DNA from: Crocinitomicaceae bacterium
Lineage (GTDB): Bacteria; Bacteroidota; Bacteroidia; Flavobacteriales_D; Sanyastnellaceae
Assembly: GCA_002690915.1 (NCBI GenBank)
Contig: NZGF01000082.1
Location: 1-34,895, forward strand
Length of the DNA stretch: 34,895 nucleotides
Direction: 5' to 3'
This document shows, one piece after another, positions 8,428 through 16,810 of this stretch. A model generated the notes under the pieces. That model searched no databases. It had not been told where the DNA came from and saw only the letters and a program-made list of their open reading frames with translations. The position numbers and the translations under genes are program-made. Position 1 is the first letter of the stretch. Each line of letters opens with the position of its first letter.

Positions 8428-9614
8428 GCTGTAGGATTGCTTGGGTTTCCCCTAAATTCAATGAGGCGGAGGTTGGCAAGATCAAACCGCGCACTTTCTT
8501 TGACCAGGAATCGAATTTCCTTCAGCGCAGACCAATCCAACGATTCAAAATCTGCAAAAGCACGGATGGGAACGTAGGCACGGTAACGGTTTTCGCCTAT
8601 TTCCATGAGCTGTGTAACTTGAAGTTTTGTCCGCACCTGACGCCGTTGTCCCGAAAAGGCATGAATGGAAATTTCCAAATCCGGCATTTCTGAGCAAATT
8701 AAATCAAAACCCAGCGCAGCGGTGGTATATAAGGACGCCATGTCCACACGCTTCCAATCTGAAAAGGAAACGCCAAACTGGTTCCAAGCATCCGGCAATG
8801 CGGTGTTCACTTCAGCCTGAACCGCCATGGGGTCCTCCCCCCTGATGCTGCTGGCGTCCCGCTGTTTTCGCGCAAATCGAAAACTACTCGAGTAGCGAGG
8901 ATTGATGCCCCACCATTCATCAGGCGTAGTGCCGATGTTCCACGGTAGCCCGGCTATGACGTGAGTTGAATTATCAGGTTCAATCGCATAAGGATTCTCG
9001 TAGCGCACAATTTTAATTTCATCGATGTGCACATGCCCTTTTCGCTGAAACTCAATCTTAAGCTCCTTGATCTTTGCCATGTTCACGCCCCGCCTTTTAT
9101 GTTTGAACGCTTGGAGTGGTATGCGCACCTTTCGCCATGAGGTATCCAGTAAACCGTCATCCATACCAAGAAAATTAATCTTCGTCATGCATTGCCGGTC
9201 AGCATAATCGACGAGACCAAAAAACATGGGAATGTTGGTCAAAGAGCCTTCCTCCAATCGGATGGCCATTTCGATGGCTGCGCAATCTACCAGGGGCGTC
9301 AGATTTTTGGCGGCATAATTGGACCAAGGAATCTGGATTCCGATGTATTTACAACCCCGATTTGTATCCCATTCGATGCTCAGGTGGTCCTTCCCTCCGA
9401 AACTATTCTCTTCCTCGAATCGCACCTCCTTACATGTCGTATTTCGCAAGCCCGTCACAACACTGGTTTGGGCATCGTGAAAAACCATTGCACGGTCAAA
9501 ATAATCCACGGGATGTACTTCCGATGCACTGTTGCTGTACAAACTAACGGCATTGAACTGAGAACAGCCCGCAAGGACCATCAATGCCAAACCGATTGAA
9601 AATCCGCACTTCAT
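8409..9614 (-). CDS. Lipoprotein with two jelly-roll (CBM-like) domains
   Basis: 401 residues with a clear lipobox, VLAGC, anchoring Cys17. No enzyme motifs are visible. The first part (about 40-215) alternates beta-strands and ends in GHVHIDEIKIV, the closing strand pattern of galactose-binding-like or CBM11/CIA30-type beta-sandwiches, where 'IDEI' or 'IDDV' marks the last strand. A second, similar fold seems to fill about 260-395, closing with RFDLANLRLIEF. A glycan-binding surface lipoprotein is the most reasonable guess; it is not SusD-like, because SusD proteins are larger and alpha-helical. The start overlaps the preceding lipoprotein gene by 4 bp (ATGA) and the stop overlaps the hydrolase gene by 19 bp, so it belongs to the same operon. 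Confidence 0.8.
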   Translation of the reverse strand: MKCGFSIGLALMVLAGCSQFNAVSLYSNSASEVHPVDYFDRAMVFHDAQTSVVTGLRNTTCKEVRFEEENSFGGKDHLSIEWDTNRGCKYIGIQIPWSNYAAKNLTPLVDCAAIEMAIRLEEGSLTNIPMFFGLVDYADRQCMTKINFLGMDDGLLDTSWRKVRIPLQAFKHKRRGVNMAKIKELKIEFQRKGHVHIDEIKIVRYENPYAIEPDNSTHVIAGLPWNIGTTPDEWWGINPRYSSSFRFARKQRDASSIRGEDPMAVQAEVNTALPDAWNQFGVSFSDWKRVDMASLYTTAALGFDLICSEMPDLEISIHAFSGQRRQVRTKLQVTQLMEIGENRYRAYVPIRAFADFESLDWSALKEIRFLVKESARFDLANLRLIEFRGNPSNPTAWKGYE

Positions 9615-10651
9615 TCTTGCCCAAATAGGTCCGTAAACTCTGTGAAAATCAAGAAATCAACGTCCGTCTGAACATCGTTATCCGCGTTTTCCGGACAGGC
9701 CAGAGATGCATTGAAAGGACAGGCTTGGCAAGCGATGCGAATCGCGGTGATGTCGCCTGGCGTGCGGATGTTATCGCCGCCTTCGTGCTTGACCTCAAAA
9801 TCCGCATACGGCACCGTGACGAACTCCCATCCCATCCAATCAACCGGTCGGATTTGGTGCCTATACACCTCATTGCCCGCTCCAAAAACATCCGCACCGT
9901 TGTTTGCTTGGTTGTCATCAAATGGCGCGTCAGATTCTGAAATGGAGACGTTTAAAAATTGATCCGAAGCTGAGGTACCACCGGTGCCAGAAAGTACGCC
10001 GAGGTTGAGGTAGAATTCGGACGCTGCGACTGTTACATCAGAGAAGTCGACAGGAATGTCGATGTATCCCAAGCTCCAATCCCAACCTACTTTCCCCCCC
10101 ATCTTAAAATAGCCCGTGCCAAGCAGTGGACTATCATCGGCAATTTGGAAGGTCATGTTCGCCCCATCCTGCCTCCACACCAAGGCTCCTTCAGGCAGCC
10201 CTGAATCGAAATCGGCCACCCGCATGCCCTCGAAATTCACGAGCCCTGTCACGGTCAGTGTATCGTACAGTGCCACGTCTTCATTCGCAATGGTCAGCGA
10301 AACCGCACAATCCTCGAGCTCAAAAAACGGCAAACTTGATGAGGTACCGGTCCAAACGACTGCACCGTTATCCAAGGTTTCCGAAAAGCCGCTGAATTCT
10401 TTATTGCCACCTGAAGACAGTCCCTGAATCTCCAATTGCCAATTGACCGGTTTGTTAAAGGTTGCCGAAAATGCAACGGTCTCGCCAATAGAGAAATCCG
10501 GATCGGCTGTTGACAAGGACAGGGAATCGATGACTTCAAATTCCCCGAACAACTCATTTAATGACGGACCTTCGAAACCATCTTTTACGCATCCAACGAG
10601 CACCAAAACGGCGCAAAATGCAAAACCAAGCAGGATGAATTGAGTTCTCAT
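9611..10651 (-). CDS. Lipoprotein, putative surface glycan-binding protein
   Basis: 346 residues with the lipobox LVGC (Cys21). Residues about 45-140 look like an immunoglobulin/PKD-type beta-sandwich (FSIGETVAFSATFNKPVNWQ...). The rest, from VADFDSGLPEGALVW onward, resembles a jelly-roll binding domain with a W-D-W-S-L-G-Y segment. The C-terminal part holds a Cys-rich stretch, IACQACPFNASLACPEN. Domain order (Ig-like, then binding domain, on a lipid anchor) resembles SusE/SusF-like or SGBP proteins, but I recognise no specific family. It overlaps both neighbours by 4 bp (outer-membrane protein upstream, lipoprotein downstream). Such coupling suggests that the barrel and the two lipoproteins are made together, possibly as an outer-membrane complex. 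Confidence 0.8.
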   Translation of the reverse strand: MRTQFILLGFAFCAVLVLVGCVKDGFEGPSLNELFGEFEVIDSLSLSTADPDFSIGETVAFSATFNKPVNWQLEIQGLSSGGNKEFSGFSETLDNGAVVWTGTSSSLPFFELEDCAVSLTIANEDVALYDTLTVTGLVNFEGMRVADFDSGLPEGALVWRQDGANMTFQIADDSPLLGTGYFKMGGKVGWDWSLGYIDIPVDFSDVTVAASEFYLNLGVLSGTGGTSASDQFLNVSISESDAPFDDNQANNGADVFGAGNEVYRHQIRPVDWMGWEFVTVPYADFEVKHEGGDNIRTPGDITAIRIACQACPFNASLACPENADNDVQTDVDFLIFTEFTDLFGQE

Positions 10652-12384
10652 AGGTCAATGGTTAAGATAAAAAGGAGCCGCTGGTAATCGAAGTCCGGGA
10701 GTGCCTCATCCCGATCATTTGCACCCCACCATTGGTGCTGGATGGATGCGTACGTATGCCTATTCCATTGGTAGGTAAGCCCCGTAGCGAAAATGCGGTC
10801 CGACCGGTTGATGTGCAAAGATTCGAAATTGAACAGCGTTCCATAGACGTCGCGAATGGCCCGGAATTCGCCCCCAGAGGCAGCCCAGTGGGATGCGGTC
10901 ACATGAACAGACAGCGCACTCGTTAACCCTGCCTCCACTTCGATCGAAGACTGAAACGAACGCAGGTCCAGGGCCTCATATTCGTTGCCATTTCGCTGAG
11001 TCAACTCTGCTTTCGAATGCAGCATAACGTCCAGCTTTTGATCGAGTTTCAAACTTCTCTGAGCAGCCCAGCGCAGCCTGCACTCCGCTAAACCGAAACT
11101 TCTTCTGTTTTCAGTTCCTTGGCCGAGGACTTCGGAGAGCACCGCCAGGTCCAAGGCCGCATTGACTGCCTTCCTCTGGCCTCCCCATTCCACACTTCCA
11201 AATACACCCGTCCGATTCGGTGTCGCGTCGCCATACGGACTCACATTGCTTAAGAACGGATTAAATTGCATGAGACGCGGAGCCAAGGCCTGGTTGTATA
11301 ACAGCGGGTCAGCGAGCAAATCGAATGCCGAGACCGGCCGTGCAATTTGTTCGTTGGTATAAGCTGGAAAAACCGAGGTCTGCAGCGGCATGGACCAATC
11401 CATTCTTCTCGTCTGCGCCGCAGAACTTCGAAATTCTGGGTCGACATGTCGGTACCCAATGTTCCAACTCCAAAGCGAATCCGCCGCTGTATGCCGCGTG
11501 TCTAACTCCCAAAACCCCCCATCAATCGTCAGATTATTCAAGTCCTCATGAGCAAATACCCACGTGCGGTTGGATAACCCGGCATGCACGGTTGTTTCAT
11601 GCGACCACCGTTCTCCACTGCTCTGCCGTTGCAGCATAGCGCAGTATACTGGATTACGCACAGCGACATCCAACGTACCCGAAGCTGGCACTTCAAACAA
11701 GTTGACATGATAAAATCCCACTTGCCACTTCTTCGAAATGTTAGCGACGGCCGACGCTCCACCCAAAAACCGGTCACTCAAATAGGTGCCACTTGATGTC
11801 AATATCGACCCTCTGGGGCGCGTGATGAACGCATCAAATGCGAGAGAGCGAACAAATCGAGCAAACTGCATGGAGAAGTCCGCTTGCAAGCCCTGCAACC
11901 TCCATCGGTTATCGGTGTAAAAATTCTCATAATCAATGATATCCCTGTAAGGCTCAAAGCCTGCACCAAGCGCCTCAGCATCGGATGATGCATTGAATAG
12001 TGTAAACCGTGTTTGACGCAGAAACATGTCCCCGACCTGGTAGCGAATTTTATTGTTGATGGTGCCGCGCAAGGTCAATTGCCGCACATCAACGGTAGTA
12101 CCCGTCCCGAAAAACCCACCAAGCTCGTTGCGCACCCGCAATTGTGCCATGACTTCCATATCGGGCGTCGGGTTCACATGAACATTCAAATCTAACAGGT
12201 TGTAACCCGCGGAGGCACTCTGATCAGAAACCGAATCCGCTGCGCTCTCTTCTCCGATTGCATCCCTTGCGAATATCGATCGCGCCATGCCGTCGAACCA
12301 TACAACAGGTCGCTCTTGACAAACACACATGCTCGTCAAAAAGCAAAACGAAACGAGTAGGAGTCCTTTGGGTCGAATCATCAT
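10648..12384 (-). CDS. Outer-membrane beta-barrel protein (porin-like), unknown family
   Basis: 578 residues with a signal peptide of about 22 residues (MCVC|QE). The rest is a long chain of amphipathic beta-strands with aromatic girdles, such as YNLLDLNVHV, VDVRQLTLRG, KWQVGFYHVNLF, and YASIQHQWWG, ending in LLFILTIDL. No TonB plug domain or TonB box is seen, so it is not a SusC-type receptor. The start codon shares one base with the stop of the preceding barrel gene (TAATG) and its own stop overlaps the lipoprotein gene by 4 bp. The likely role is passage of oligosaccharides, or assembly of a surface complex with the lipoproteins. It could also be a porin of the alginate-export type; export is less likely because the cluster lacks glycosyltransferases. 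Confidence 0.8.
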   Translation of the reverse strand: MMIRPKGLLLVSFCFLTSMCVCQERPVVWFDGMARSIFARDAIGEESAADSVSDQSASAGYNLLDLNVHVNPTPDMEVMAQLRVRNELGGFFGTGTTVDVRQLTLRGTINNKIRYQVGDMFLRQTRFTLFNASSDAEALGAGFEPYRDIIDYENFYTDNRWRLQGLQADFSMQFARFVRSLAFDAFITRPRGSILTSSGTYLSDRFLGGASAVANISKKWQVGFYHVNLFEVPASGTLDVAVRNPVYCAMLQRQSSGERWSHETTVHAGLSNRTWVFAHEDLNNLTIDGGFWELDTRHTAADSLWSWNIGYRHVDPEFRSSAAQTRRMDWSMPLQTSVFPAYTNEQIARPVSAFDLLADPLLYNQALAPRLMQFNPFLSNVSPYGDATPNRTGVFGSVEWGGQRKAVNAALDLAVLSEVLGQGTENRRSFGLAECRLRWAAQRSLKLDQKLDVMLHSKAELTQRNGNEYEALDLRSFQSSIEVEAGLTSALSVHVTASHWAASGGEFRAIRDVYGTLFNFESLHINRSDRIFATGLTYQWNRHTYASIQHQWWGANDRDEALPDFDYQRLLFILTIDL

Positions 12385-14249
12385 TAAAACATCACTTTAA
12401 TTTCCAGCGTTGATTCCGTCCCGCTCAAGTTATTCTCCAAAAAGTTTGGATCAACGTAGCGGTAATGGGCGTGACGAAGAAATAAGGTCGCTCGTTCAGA
12501 AAGGCTCAAATCCATTCCCCATCCCATGAGGCGACTGGTTTGGTTGCGAGCCAAATATTGACCACTATCCCCGAGGTCCGTGCGCTGATTGCCAAGAATA
12601 CGTTCCACGCCGTAATTCATAACCAATAAGGCTTTGCTGTTCCATTCGAAGCAAACATCCACCTCAGTGCTGTATTGACGGAGCAGCGCATCATCCTTCA
12701 AAACAGGCGCAGCGTTGAATTTGGGCTGGCAGGTGTTCACGCGACCAAGCGCGAATACGTAAACGTTGCGGCGTTCAAAACCAGATTTCCATTTTGCCTG
12801 AACTTCAGCCACACTATAAAACTTCCTCATCCGTGCTGGCGTTGTCCCATCTGCCTCAAACACGTTCACTTCTTCATAAGTGCCTCGGTAGTTTGAATTC
12901 AACGCGTTGTACGGACCCCAGCTTTGTCCGAACAAGTATAACCTAGCCAGCATTTGTCCATTGACGTTGTGCAGGTAGGTCAGCCCGTTGTTTGTGCTGT
13001 CTATTTCTGCAAAGCAGCCCATACCCGCATTCAATTTCAACCTGCCGGCACTCCATTCGAAGTTCATCGATGCGCCTTGCCGGTTATTCGCTGGTGATTG
13101 AAGCCCCACCATGGGGCCCTGGTATGGCGTTCTTATGGTAGCGCCAACACCTGCGACATTTGGAAAAACTTCAAGGACTGTCGTGTTTAAGAAATTCCCG
13201 GTGACGTTAACGAATTGGGGAGAAATCCGATAGAGTTGGAGCGTCAAAGGCATCCGGAGGTCTTTGTTCGTTCGCAGATTGAGCAGCACCGCCTCACCTC
13301 CTCCCAAGTCATATTGGGAATTGGCGAACCGTCCCCAGCCAGCCTCCAACTGAGCTACCCAATTCTTCGACCGGTAAACCACCTCTCCTGTTGATATAGA
13401 ATACTGCTGATAATCAGCTGAAACAGGAGACTCACGGCGAAATGATTGCAAGAAATTATAGGAAATCTTGAGCGAATCCGTCAACTCATTTTGGAGGCGA
13501 GCGCACGCCGTGAAGTTATCATTTCCTTCCGCTATGGAGCGGTTGAAATTGCTCTTCCCTATGACCCCTTTGAAGGAGAAGTTCAAAGGCAATTTTGTGC
13601 CCTCAAGGAATACCCCCTGAAAGGCGCGGCTTCCATACCGGACACCTTCATCAATCAACCCATTGGCATAGTAGCGCTCATAGCGCTGTCCCGCCTCGGC
13701 ATCTACCGCAGTTTGGGGCCGGCGCTCAAACAAGCTCATCCGATTCAACGAGCGATTGCCCCATACTGTTAATCGACTTTGTCGGTACCATGATACGCCA
13801 CCCGAGCGGAGACGAAAGCGTCCGTAATCCGTCAAGACTGTCGTTTCAAAATTTAAGCCGAGGTCTAACGTAAGCGATTGATTTGTTTGTGAACTGCCCT
13901 TGTAGATGCTGTTGATCATGAAGTCAGTGGAAAACCGAATGCGGTCTCGGCTTAGTCCTTTCAGCTTGAGCATAAGCATCGGTTCTCGGTACAGATCTCC
14001 TGCAACCAGAGCAAGTGTTTTTCCTGAATTATTGGGAAAGGTTTCGTGTTGATTCCTACCATAAAGATGGAACCGGTAGAATCCACTGAATTCAATGGAT
14101 GACGCGGGCGACTTTTCCGGAACGACGTTGCTGGTGAAAATGCCCCCGCTTGAGTTCCCTTGAGCGCACAATTGGGGGAACCAATGAATGCACACAAAAG
14201 TGAGAACCATCAAAAATTTTGGTGCATGCTTCACAGTCAAATAATACAT
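12384..14249 (-). CDS. Outer-membrane beta-barrel protein (second of pair), unknown family
   Basis: I start this at the ATG at 14249 (621 residues). A longer form from a GTG at 14291 would add 14 charged residues before the signal peptide and almost touch the FGE gene. The signal is MYYLTVKHAPKFLMVLTFVCIHWF...CAQ. The remainder is amphipathic beta-strands, for example FSGFYRFHLYGR, FRLRSGGVSWYRQSRLTVWG, ATLFLRHAHYRYV, and it ends in phenylalanine (LEIKVMF), the typical last residue of a BAM-assembled barrel. No plug domain is present. It sits between the FGE and the second barrel gene, sharing one base with the latter. Two neighbouring barrels of similar size may work together, or one may be a divergent copy of the other; I could not confirm homology by eye. 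Confidence 0.82.
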   Translation of the reverse strand: MYYLTVKHAPKFLMVLTFVCIHWFPQLCAQGNSSGGIFTSNVVPEKSPASSIEFSGFYRFHLYGRNQHETFPNNSGKTLALVAGDLYREPMLMLKLKGLSRDRIRFSTDFMINSIYKGSSQTNQSLTLDLGLNFETTVLTDYGRFRLRSGGVSWYRQSRLTVWGNRSLNRMSLFERRPQTAVDAEAGQRYERYYANGLIDEGVRYGSRAFQGVFLEGTKLPLNFSFKGVIGKSNFNRSIAEGNDNFTACARLQNELTDSLKISYNFLQSFRRESPVSADYQQYSISTGEVVYRSKNWVAQLEAGWGRFANSQYDLGGGEAVLLNLRTNKDLRMPLTLQLYRISPQFVNVTGNFLNTTVLEVFPNVAGVGATIRTPYQGPMVGLQSPANNRQGASMNFEWSAGRLKLNAGMGCFAEIDSTNNGLTYLHNVNGQMLARLYLFGQSWGPYNALNSNYRGTYEEVNVFEADGTTPARMRKFYSVAEVQAKWKSGFERRNVYVFALGRVNTCQPKFNAAPVLKDDALLRQYSTEVDVCFEWNSKALLVMNYGVERILGNQRTDLGDSGQYLARNQTSRLMGWGMDLSLSERATLFLRHAHYRYVDPNFLENNLSGTESTLEIKVMF

Positions 14250-14300
14250 GCTCTCGGTGGCACTTCCAAAGACTCGTCTCAATCTTATCACTTGTGATGC

Positions 14301-15350
14301 CTATTTGCGTGATGTAAGGTCCTGAACGCAACGAAATCCAATATGACTCATGCTCGTACTGGCTGAAAATGGCATTCGCGCTGAAACTCGGTAGCTGGCG
14401 CAATAGCTCGCGTTGCATAAGAATGAGCCTCCGCGCATAACGCGTTTGGGGTCATGAGGTTCAGGGGGATAAAGCCACGTCTCGGGGCCGATGGGATTTT
14501 CAATGACTGAATCCGCGGCGTGCAAGGCATAGTGGCTTTCGTCGTACCAATCAGAGCAGATTTCCCAGACGTTGCCGGCAACGTCATGAATTCCATAGCC
14601 ATTCGGCTGATAGCTACCCACAGGTGAGGTGCCCACAAAACCATCCCATGCCGTATTGAATGCGGGGAACGTTCCGTTCCATGTATTGCAACGTGGCTCA
14701 CCTTCTTCCACCCCTTCGCTCCCCCAGGGCATTGGGCTATTTGGCAAGCCGCCGCGGGCTGCCCATTCCCATTCTGCCTCTGTCGGCAGTCGCTTACCAG
14801 CCCACTGCGCGTAGGCCACTGCATCTTCGTAGGTCACGTGTACAACGGGATGATTATGCAACCCCTCTAGGTTGCTGTCCCGGCCAAACGGATGTCGCCA
14901 ATCCGCTCCTATCACCCAAGACCACCACTGGGAATAGTCGATGTAATTGAAAATTTCAGCGTTCGCTGTGAAAACCATGGAACCCGGGAGGAAGTATTCT
15001 TCGCTCGGCATGGGCGAGCCAGGTGGGAGTTGCTCTTTGAATTCGTTCCAGTTCAACGGTCGCTCAGCGACCGTCTGGTATCCAGTGGCAGTTACGAATT
15101 CAGCAAAGGCGGTATTGGTGACTTCGTAAACGTCCATCAGAAAGGCATCAACATTAACACGATGACGCGGGTATTCGCGAGCAAGAGCGAGGGAATCTTC
15201 GCTTGCACCCATCCAAAAGCCGCCGGCCGGTATACGCACCATAGCTGTCGAGTCATGGTGCAATTCAGCATCTTTTGATGCGAGTTCGTTTTCCTCCGGA
15301 ACACTGCATGCTGTCGCGAAAAATACAAACACCCAATACGCATATTGCAT
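14301..15350 (-). CDS. Formylglycine-generating enzyme (SUMF1/FGE family) with lipoprotein signal
   Basis: 349 residues from the ATG at 15350, 17 bp after the sulfatase stop; a GTG at 15428 would force a 61-bp overlap and is rejected. The C-terminal core RVMRGGSF, then LCNASYC, then a GFRC end closely follows eukaryotic and actinobacterial FGE. Both catalytic cysteines are present as Cys312 and Cys317 (C-x4-C, equivalent to human Cys336/Cys341), unlike the many SUMF1-fold proteins that lack them. KRLPTEAEWEWAARGG (about 186-201) and AGNVWE (258-263) are family blocks. FGE is a copper-dependent oxidase that turns the sulfatase active-site Cys into formylglycine. The N-terminus, with ATAC at 12-15, reads as a lipobox, and Glu-Glu follows at 19-20. 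It would thus act in the periplasm or at the membrane on the three sulfatases of this operon. Confidence 0.9.
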   Translation of the reverse strand: MQYAYWVFVFFATACSVPEENELASKDAELHHDSTAMVRIPAGGFWMGASEDSLALAREYPRHRVNVDAFLMDVYEVTNTAFAEFVTATGYQTVAERPLNWNEFKEQLPPGSPMPSEEYFLPGSMVFTANAEIFNYIDYSQWWSWVIGADWRHPFGRDSNLEGLHNHPVVHVTYEDAVAYAQWAGKRLPTEAEWEWAARGGLPNSPMPWGSEGVEEGEPRCNTWNGTFPAFNTAWDGFVGTSPVGSYQPNGYGIHDVAGNVWEICSDWYDESHYALHAADSVIENPIGPETWLYPPEPHDPKRVMRGGSFLCNASYCASYRVSARMPFSASTSMSHIGFRCVQDLTSRK

Positions 15351-15367
15351 GGCGATTCTCACGGCAT

Positions 15368-16807
15368 TCAATGATGAGAATGAAACGTTTCCAAGGGGTG
15401 CTCCTTCCAGGTGATTCCCTCCGCCCACTTTGGTGCCTTGACATCATGCAGGTAGGCATCCAATTGTCGCTCCATTGCTTCCGAGGTTTTCTGCAAGTCT
15501 GCTGTTCGGTCTGCAGTCTCTCCCAAATCTGCGCGCAAGTCATAGAGGTAGGTTTCCCCAGTGTCTTGAAATTTCAAAAGTTTGAAATCGCCTTTTCGAA
15601 GCGCAGAATGCGGCCGTTTCAAAGCAATTCCATTTCGATAGGGCACATGAAATACCAATCCATCGGTCGCCCGAACAATTGTGGCTTCTTCCTCTTCAAA
15701 AAGCATTTCGTGAAAGCTTCCTCCATCCAGTGTCGGATCGCCTGCAATGGATCTTCCTGCCAATTGGGAAATCGTGGGCAAGATGTCGGATCCGGAAACT
15801 ACCTGATTGCAATAGGCGCCTCTGGCGATGCCTGGTCCTGAGACGACCAACGGCACGCGGACCCCTCCTTCCATGGCATCCCATTTGCCCCTGCTCAGCG
15901 GGTAATTGAGGCTGCGCGTGTAAGGTTTGGCTCCGGGAATATTGGGCACAGAACCATTATCCGACATATAGAAAACATAGGTATTCCCCCGCAAGCCCAG
16001 CGAATCCAAGCCCCGCATCAATGCGCCTATACCGGCATCCAAATCTGCAGTCATCGCAGCAAAACCTGCATCTGTATGCCTCGTCCCTACTTCCTTCGAT
16101 TCAAATGCTTCGAGTTGCCCTTGTGTTGCCTGAATCGAAGCGTGCACAGCGTAATGCGATACCTGCAGGTAAAAAGGGCGATTTGACGTCTTGGCCTCGG
16201 CCATGAAGGCTACTGCAGCATCGGTCAATTCTGCAATACGTTTTGGATCATCTTTAGTCTCAACCGCCCATTGGCTTCGGTCGTTAACGAACCCTCCTTC
16301 CTTATTTTGATTAGGGCCATCACTGTGATCATATCCGAAAGTCCTGGGATGGCTTCCCATGCCCCACTTTCCAAAATGACCGGCGACGTAGTTGCTATCG
16401 ACACCTGAGAGCGCTTTGGGTATACTCAGTAGGGTGCCGTGCGGAATATGATCCGTATTCATGCCCACCCGAACCACCGAGAGCCGCGCGGGAGTTTTTC
16501 CAAATTGGATGCTATACCGAGATGGAGCACAGACAGGAGCGGCGGCATACGCCTGTGAGAAAACCATGCCTGAATCCGCAAGGGCCTCCAAATGTGGCGT
16601 TTCGAAAAAATCGCTACGGGAGAGCGAATCTCCCTCAATCATTTCTACAGAAGTGCCGTTCCACCCCTGATCGTCGACCAAGATGAAGAGAAAGTTCGGT
16701 GGAAGGCGCTCCGAGTCAAGGCTCTTTTCAGCATTGCAACCGACCAAAATTGCGCCCATCGCAAACAACAACGCAGCAGTCCTTTGGTCAACTTTTCTTC
16801 GAGGCAT
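15368..16807 (-). CDS. Lipoprotein sulfatase, family S1 (arylsulfatase A / GalNAc-6-sulfatase-like)
   Basis: 479 residues. The signal ends in LVGC (Cys24), so this is a lipoprotein. VDD (Asp45-Asp46) are metal ligands and C-A-P-S-R at 93-97 is the formylglycine motif, with Cys93 modified. GKWGMG and SDNG complete the active-site pattern; LVDDQGWNGTS and the GGVRVPLVVSGPG block are typical of arylsulfatase A and N-acetylgalactosamine-6-sulfatase-like enzymes. The exact S1 subfamily and substrate are not determined. It starts 3 bp after the stop of the upstream sulfatase and is followed by FGE, an order consistent with co-synthesis of enzyme and activator. Ala in the second motif position (CAPSR) distinguishes it from the other two sulfatases (CGPSR); this is a normal variant. 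Confidence 0.93.
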   Translation of the reverse strand: MPRRKVDQRTAALLFAMGAILVGCNAEKSLDSERLPPNFLFILVDDQGWNGTSVEMIEGDSLSRSDFFETPHLEALADSGMVFSQAYAAAPVCAPSRYSIQFGKTPARLSVVRVGMNTDHIPHGTLLSIPKALSGVDSNYVAGHFGKWGMGSHPRTFGYDHSDGPNQNKEGGFVNDRSQWAVETKDDPKRIAELTDAAVAFMAEAKTSNRPFYLQVSHYAVHASIQATQGQLEAFESKEVGTRHTDAGFAAMTADLDAGIGALMRGLDSLGLRGNTYVFYMSDNGSVPNIPGAKPYTRSLNYPLSRGKWDAMEGGVRVPLVVSGPGIARGAYCNQVVSGSDILPTISQLAGRSIAGDPTLDGGSFHEMLFEEEEATIVRATDGLVFHVPYRNGIALKRPHSALRKGDFKLLKFQDTGETYLYDLRADLGETADRTADLQKTSEAMERQLDAYLHDVKAPKWAEGITWKEHPLETFHSHH

Positions 16808-16810
16808 ATC

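Noticed and set aside
9611..10651. Considered SusD for this lipoprotein or its neighbour at 8409-9614
   Set aside because: Both are beta-rich and shorter than SusD and lack its helical TPR-like pattern.
12384..14249. Considered a TonB-dependent receptor (SusC-like)
   Set aside because: It is far shorter than SusC (about 1000 residues), and no plug domain or TonB box is visible.
14250..14291. GTG-initiated extension of the first barrel gene
   Set aside because: It adds charged residues before a complete signal peptide; the ATG at 14249 fits better.
15351..15428. GTG-initiated extension of the FGE gene
   Set aside because: It would overlap the sulfatase gene by 61 bp and put 26 polar residues ahead of a good lipoprotein signal; the ATG at 15350 is preferred.
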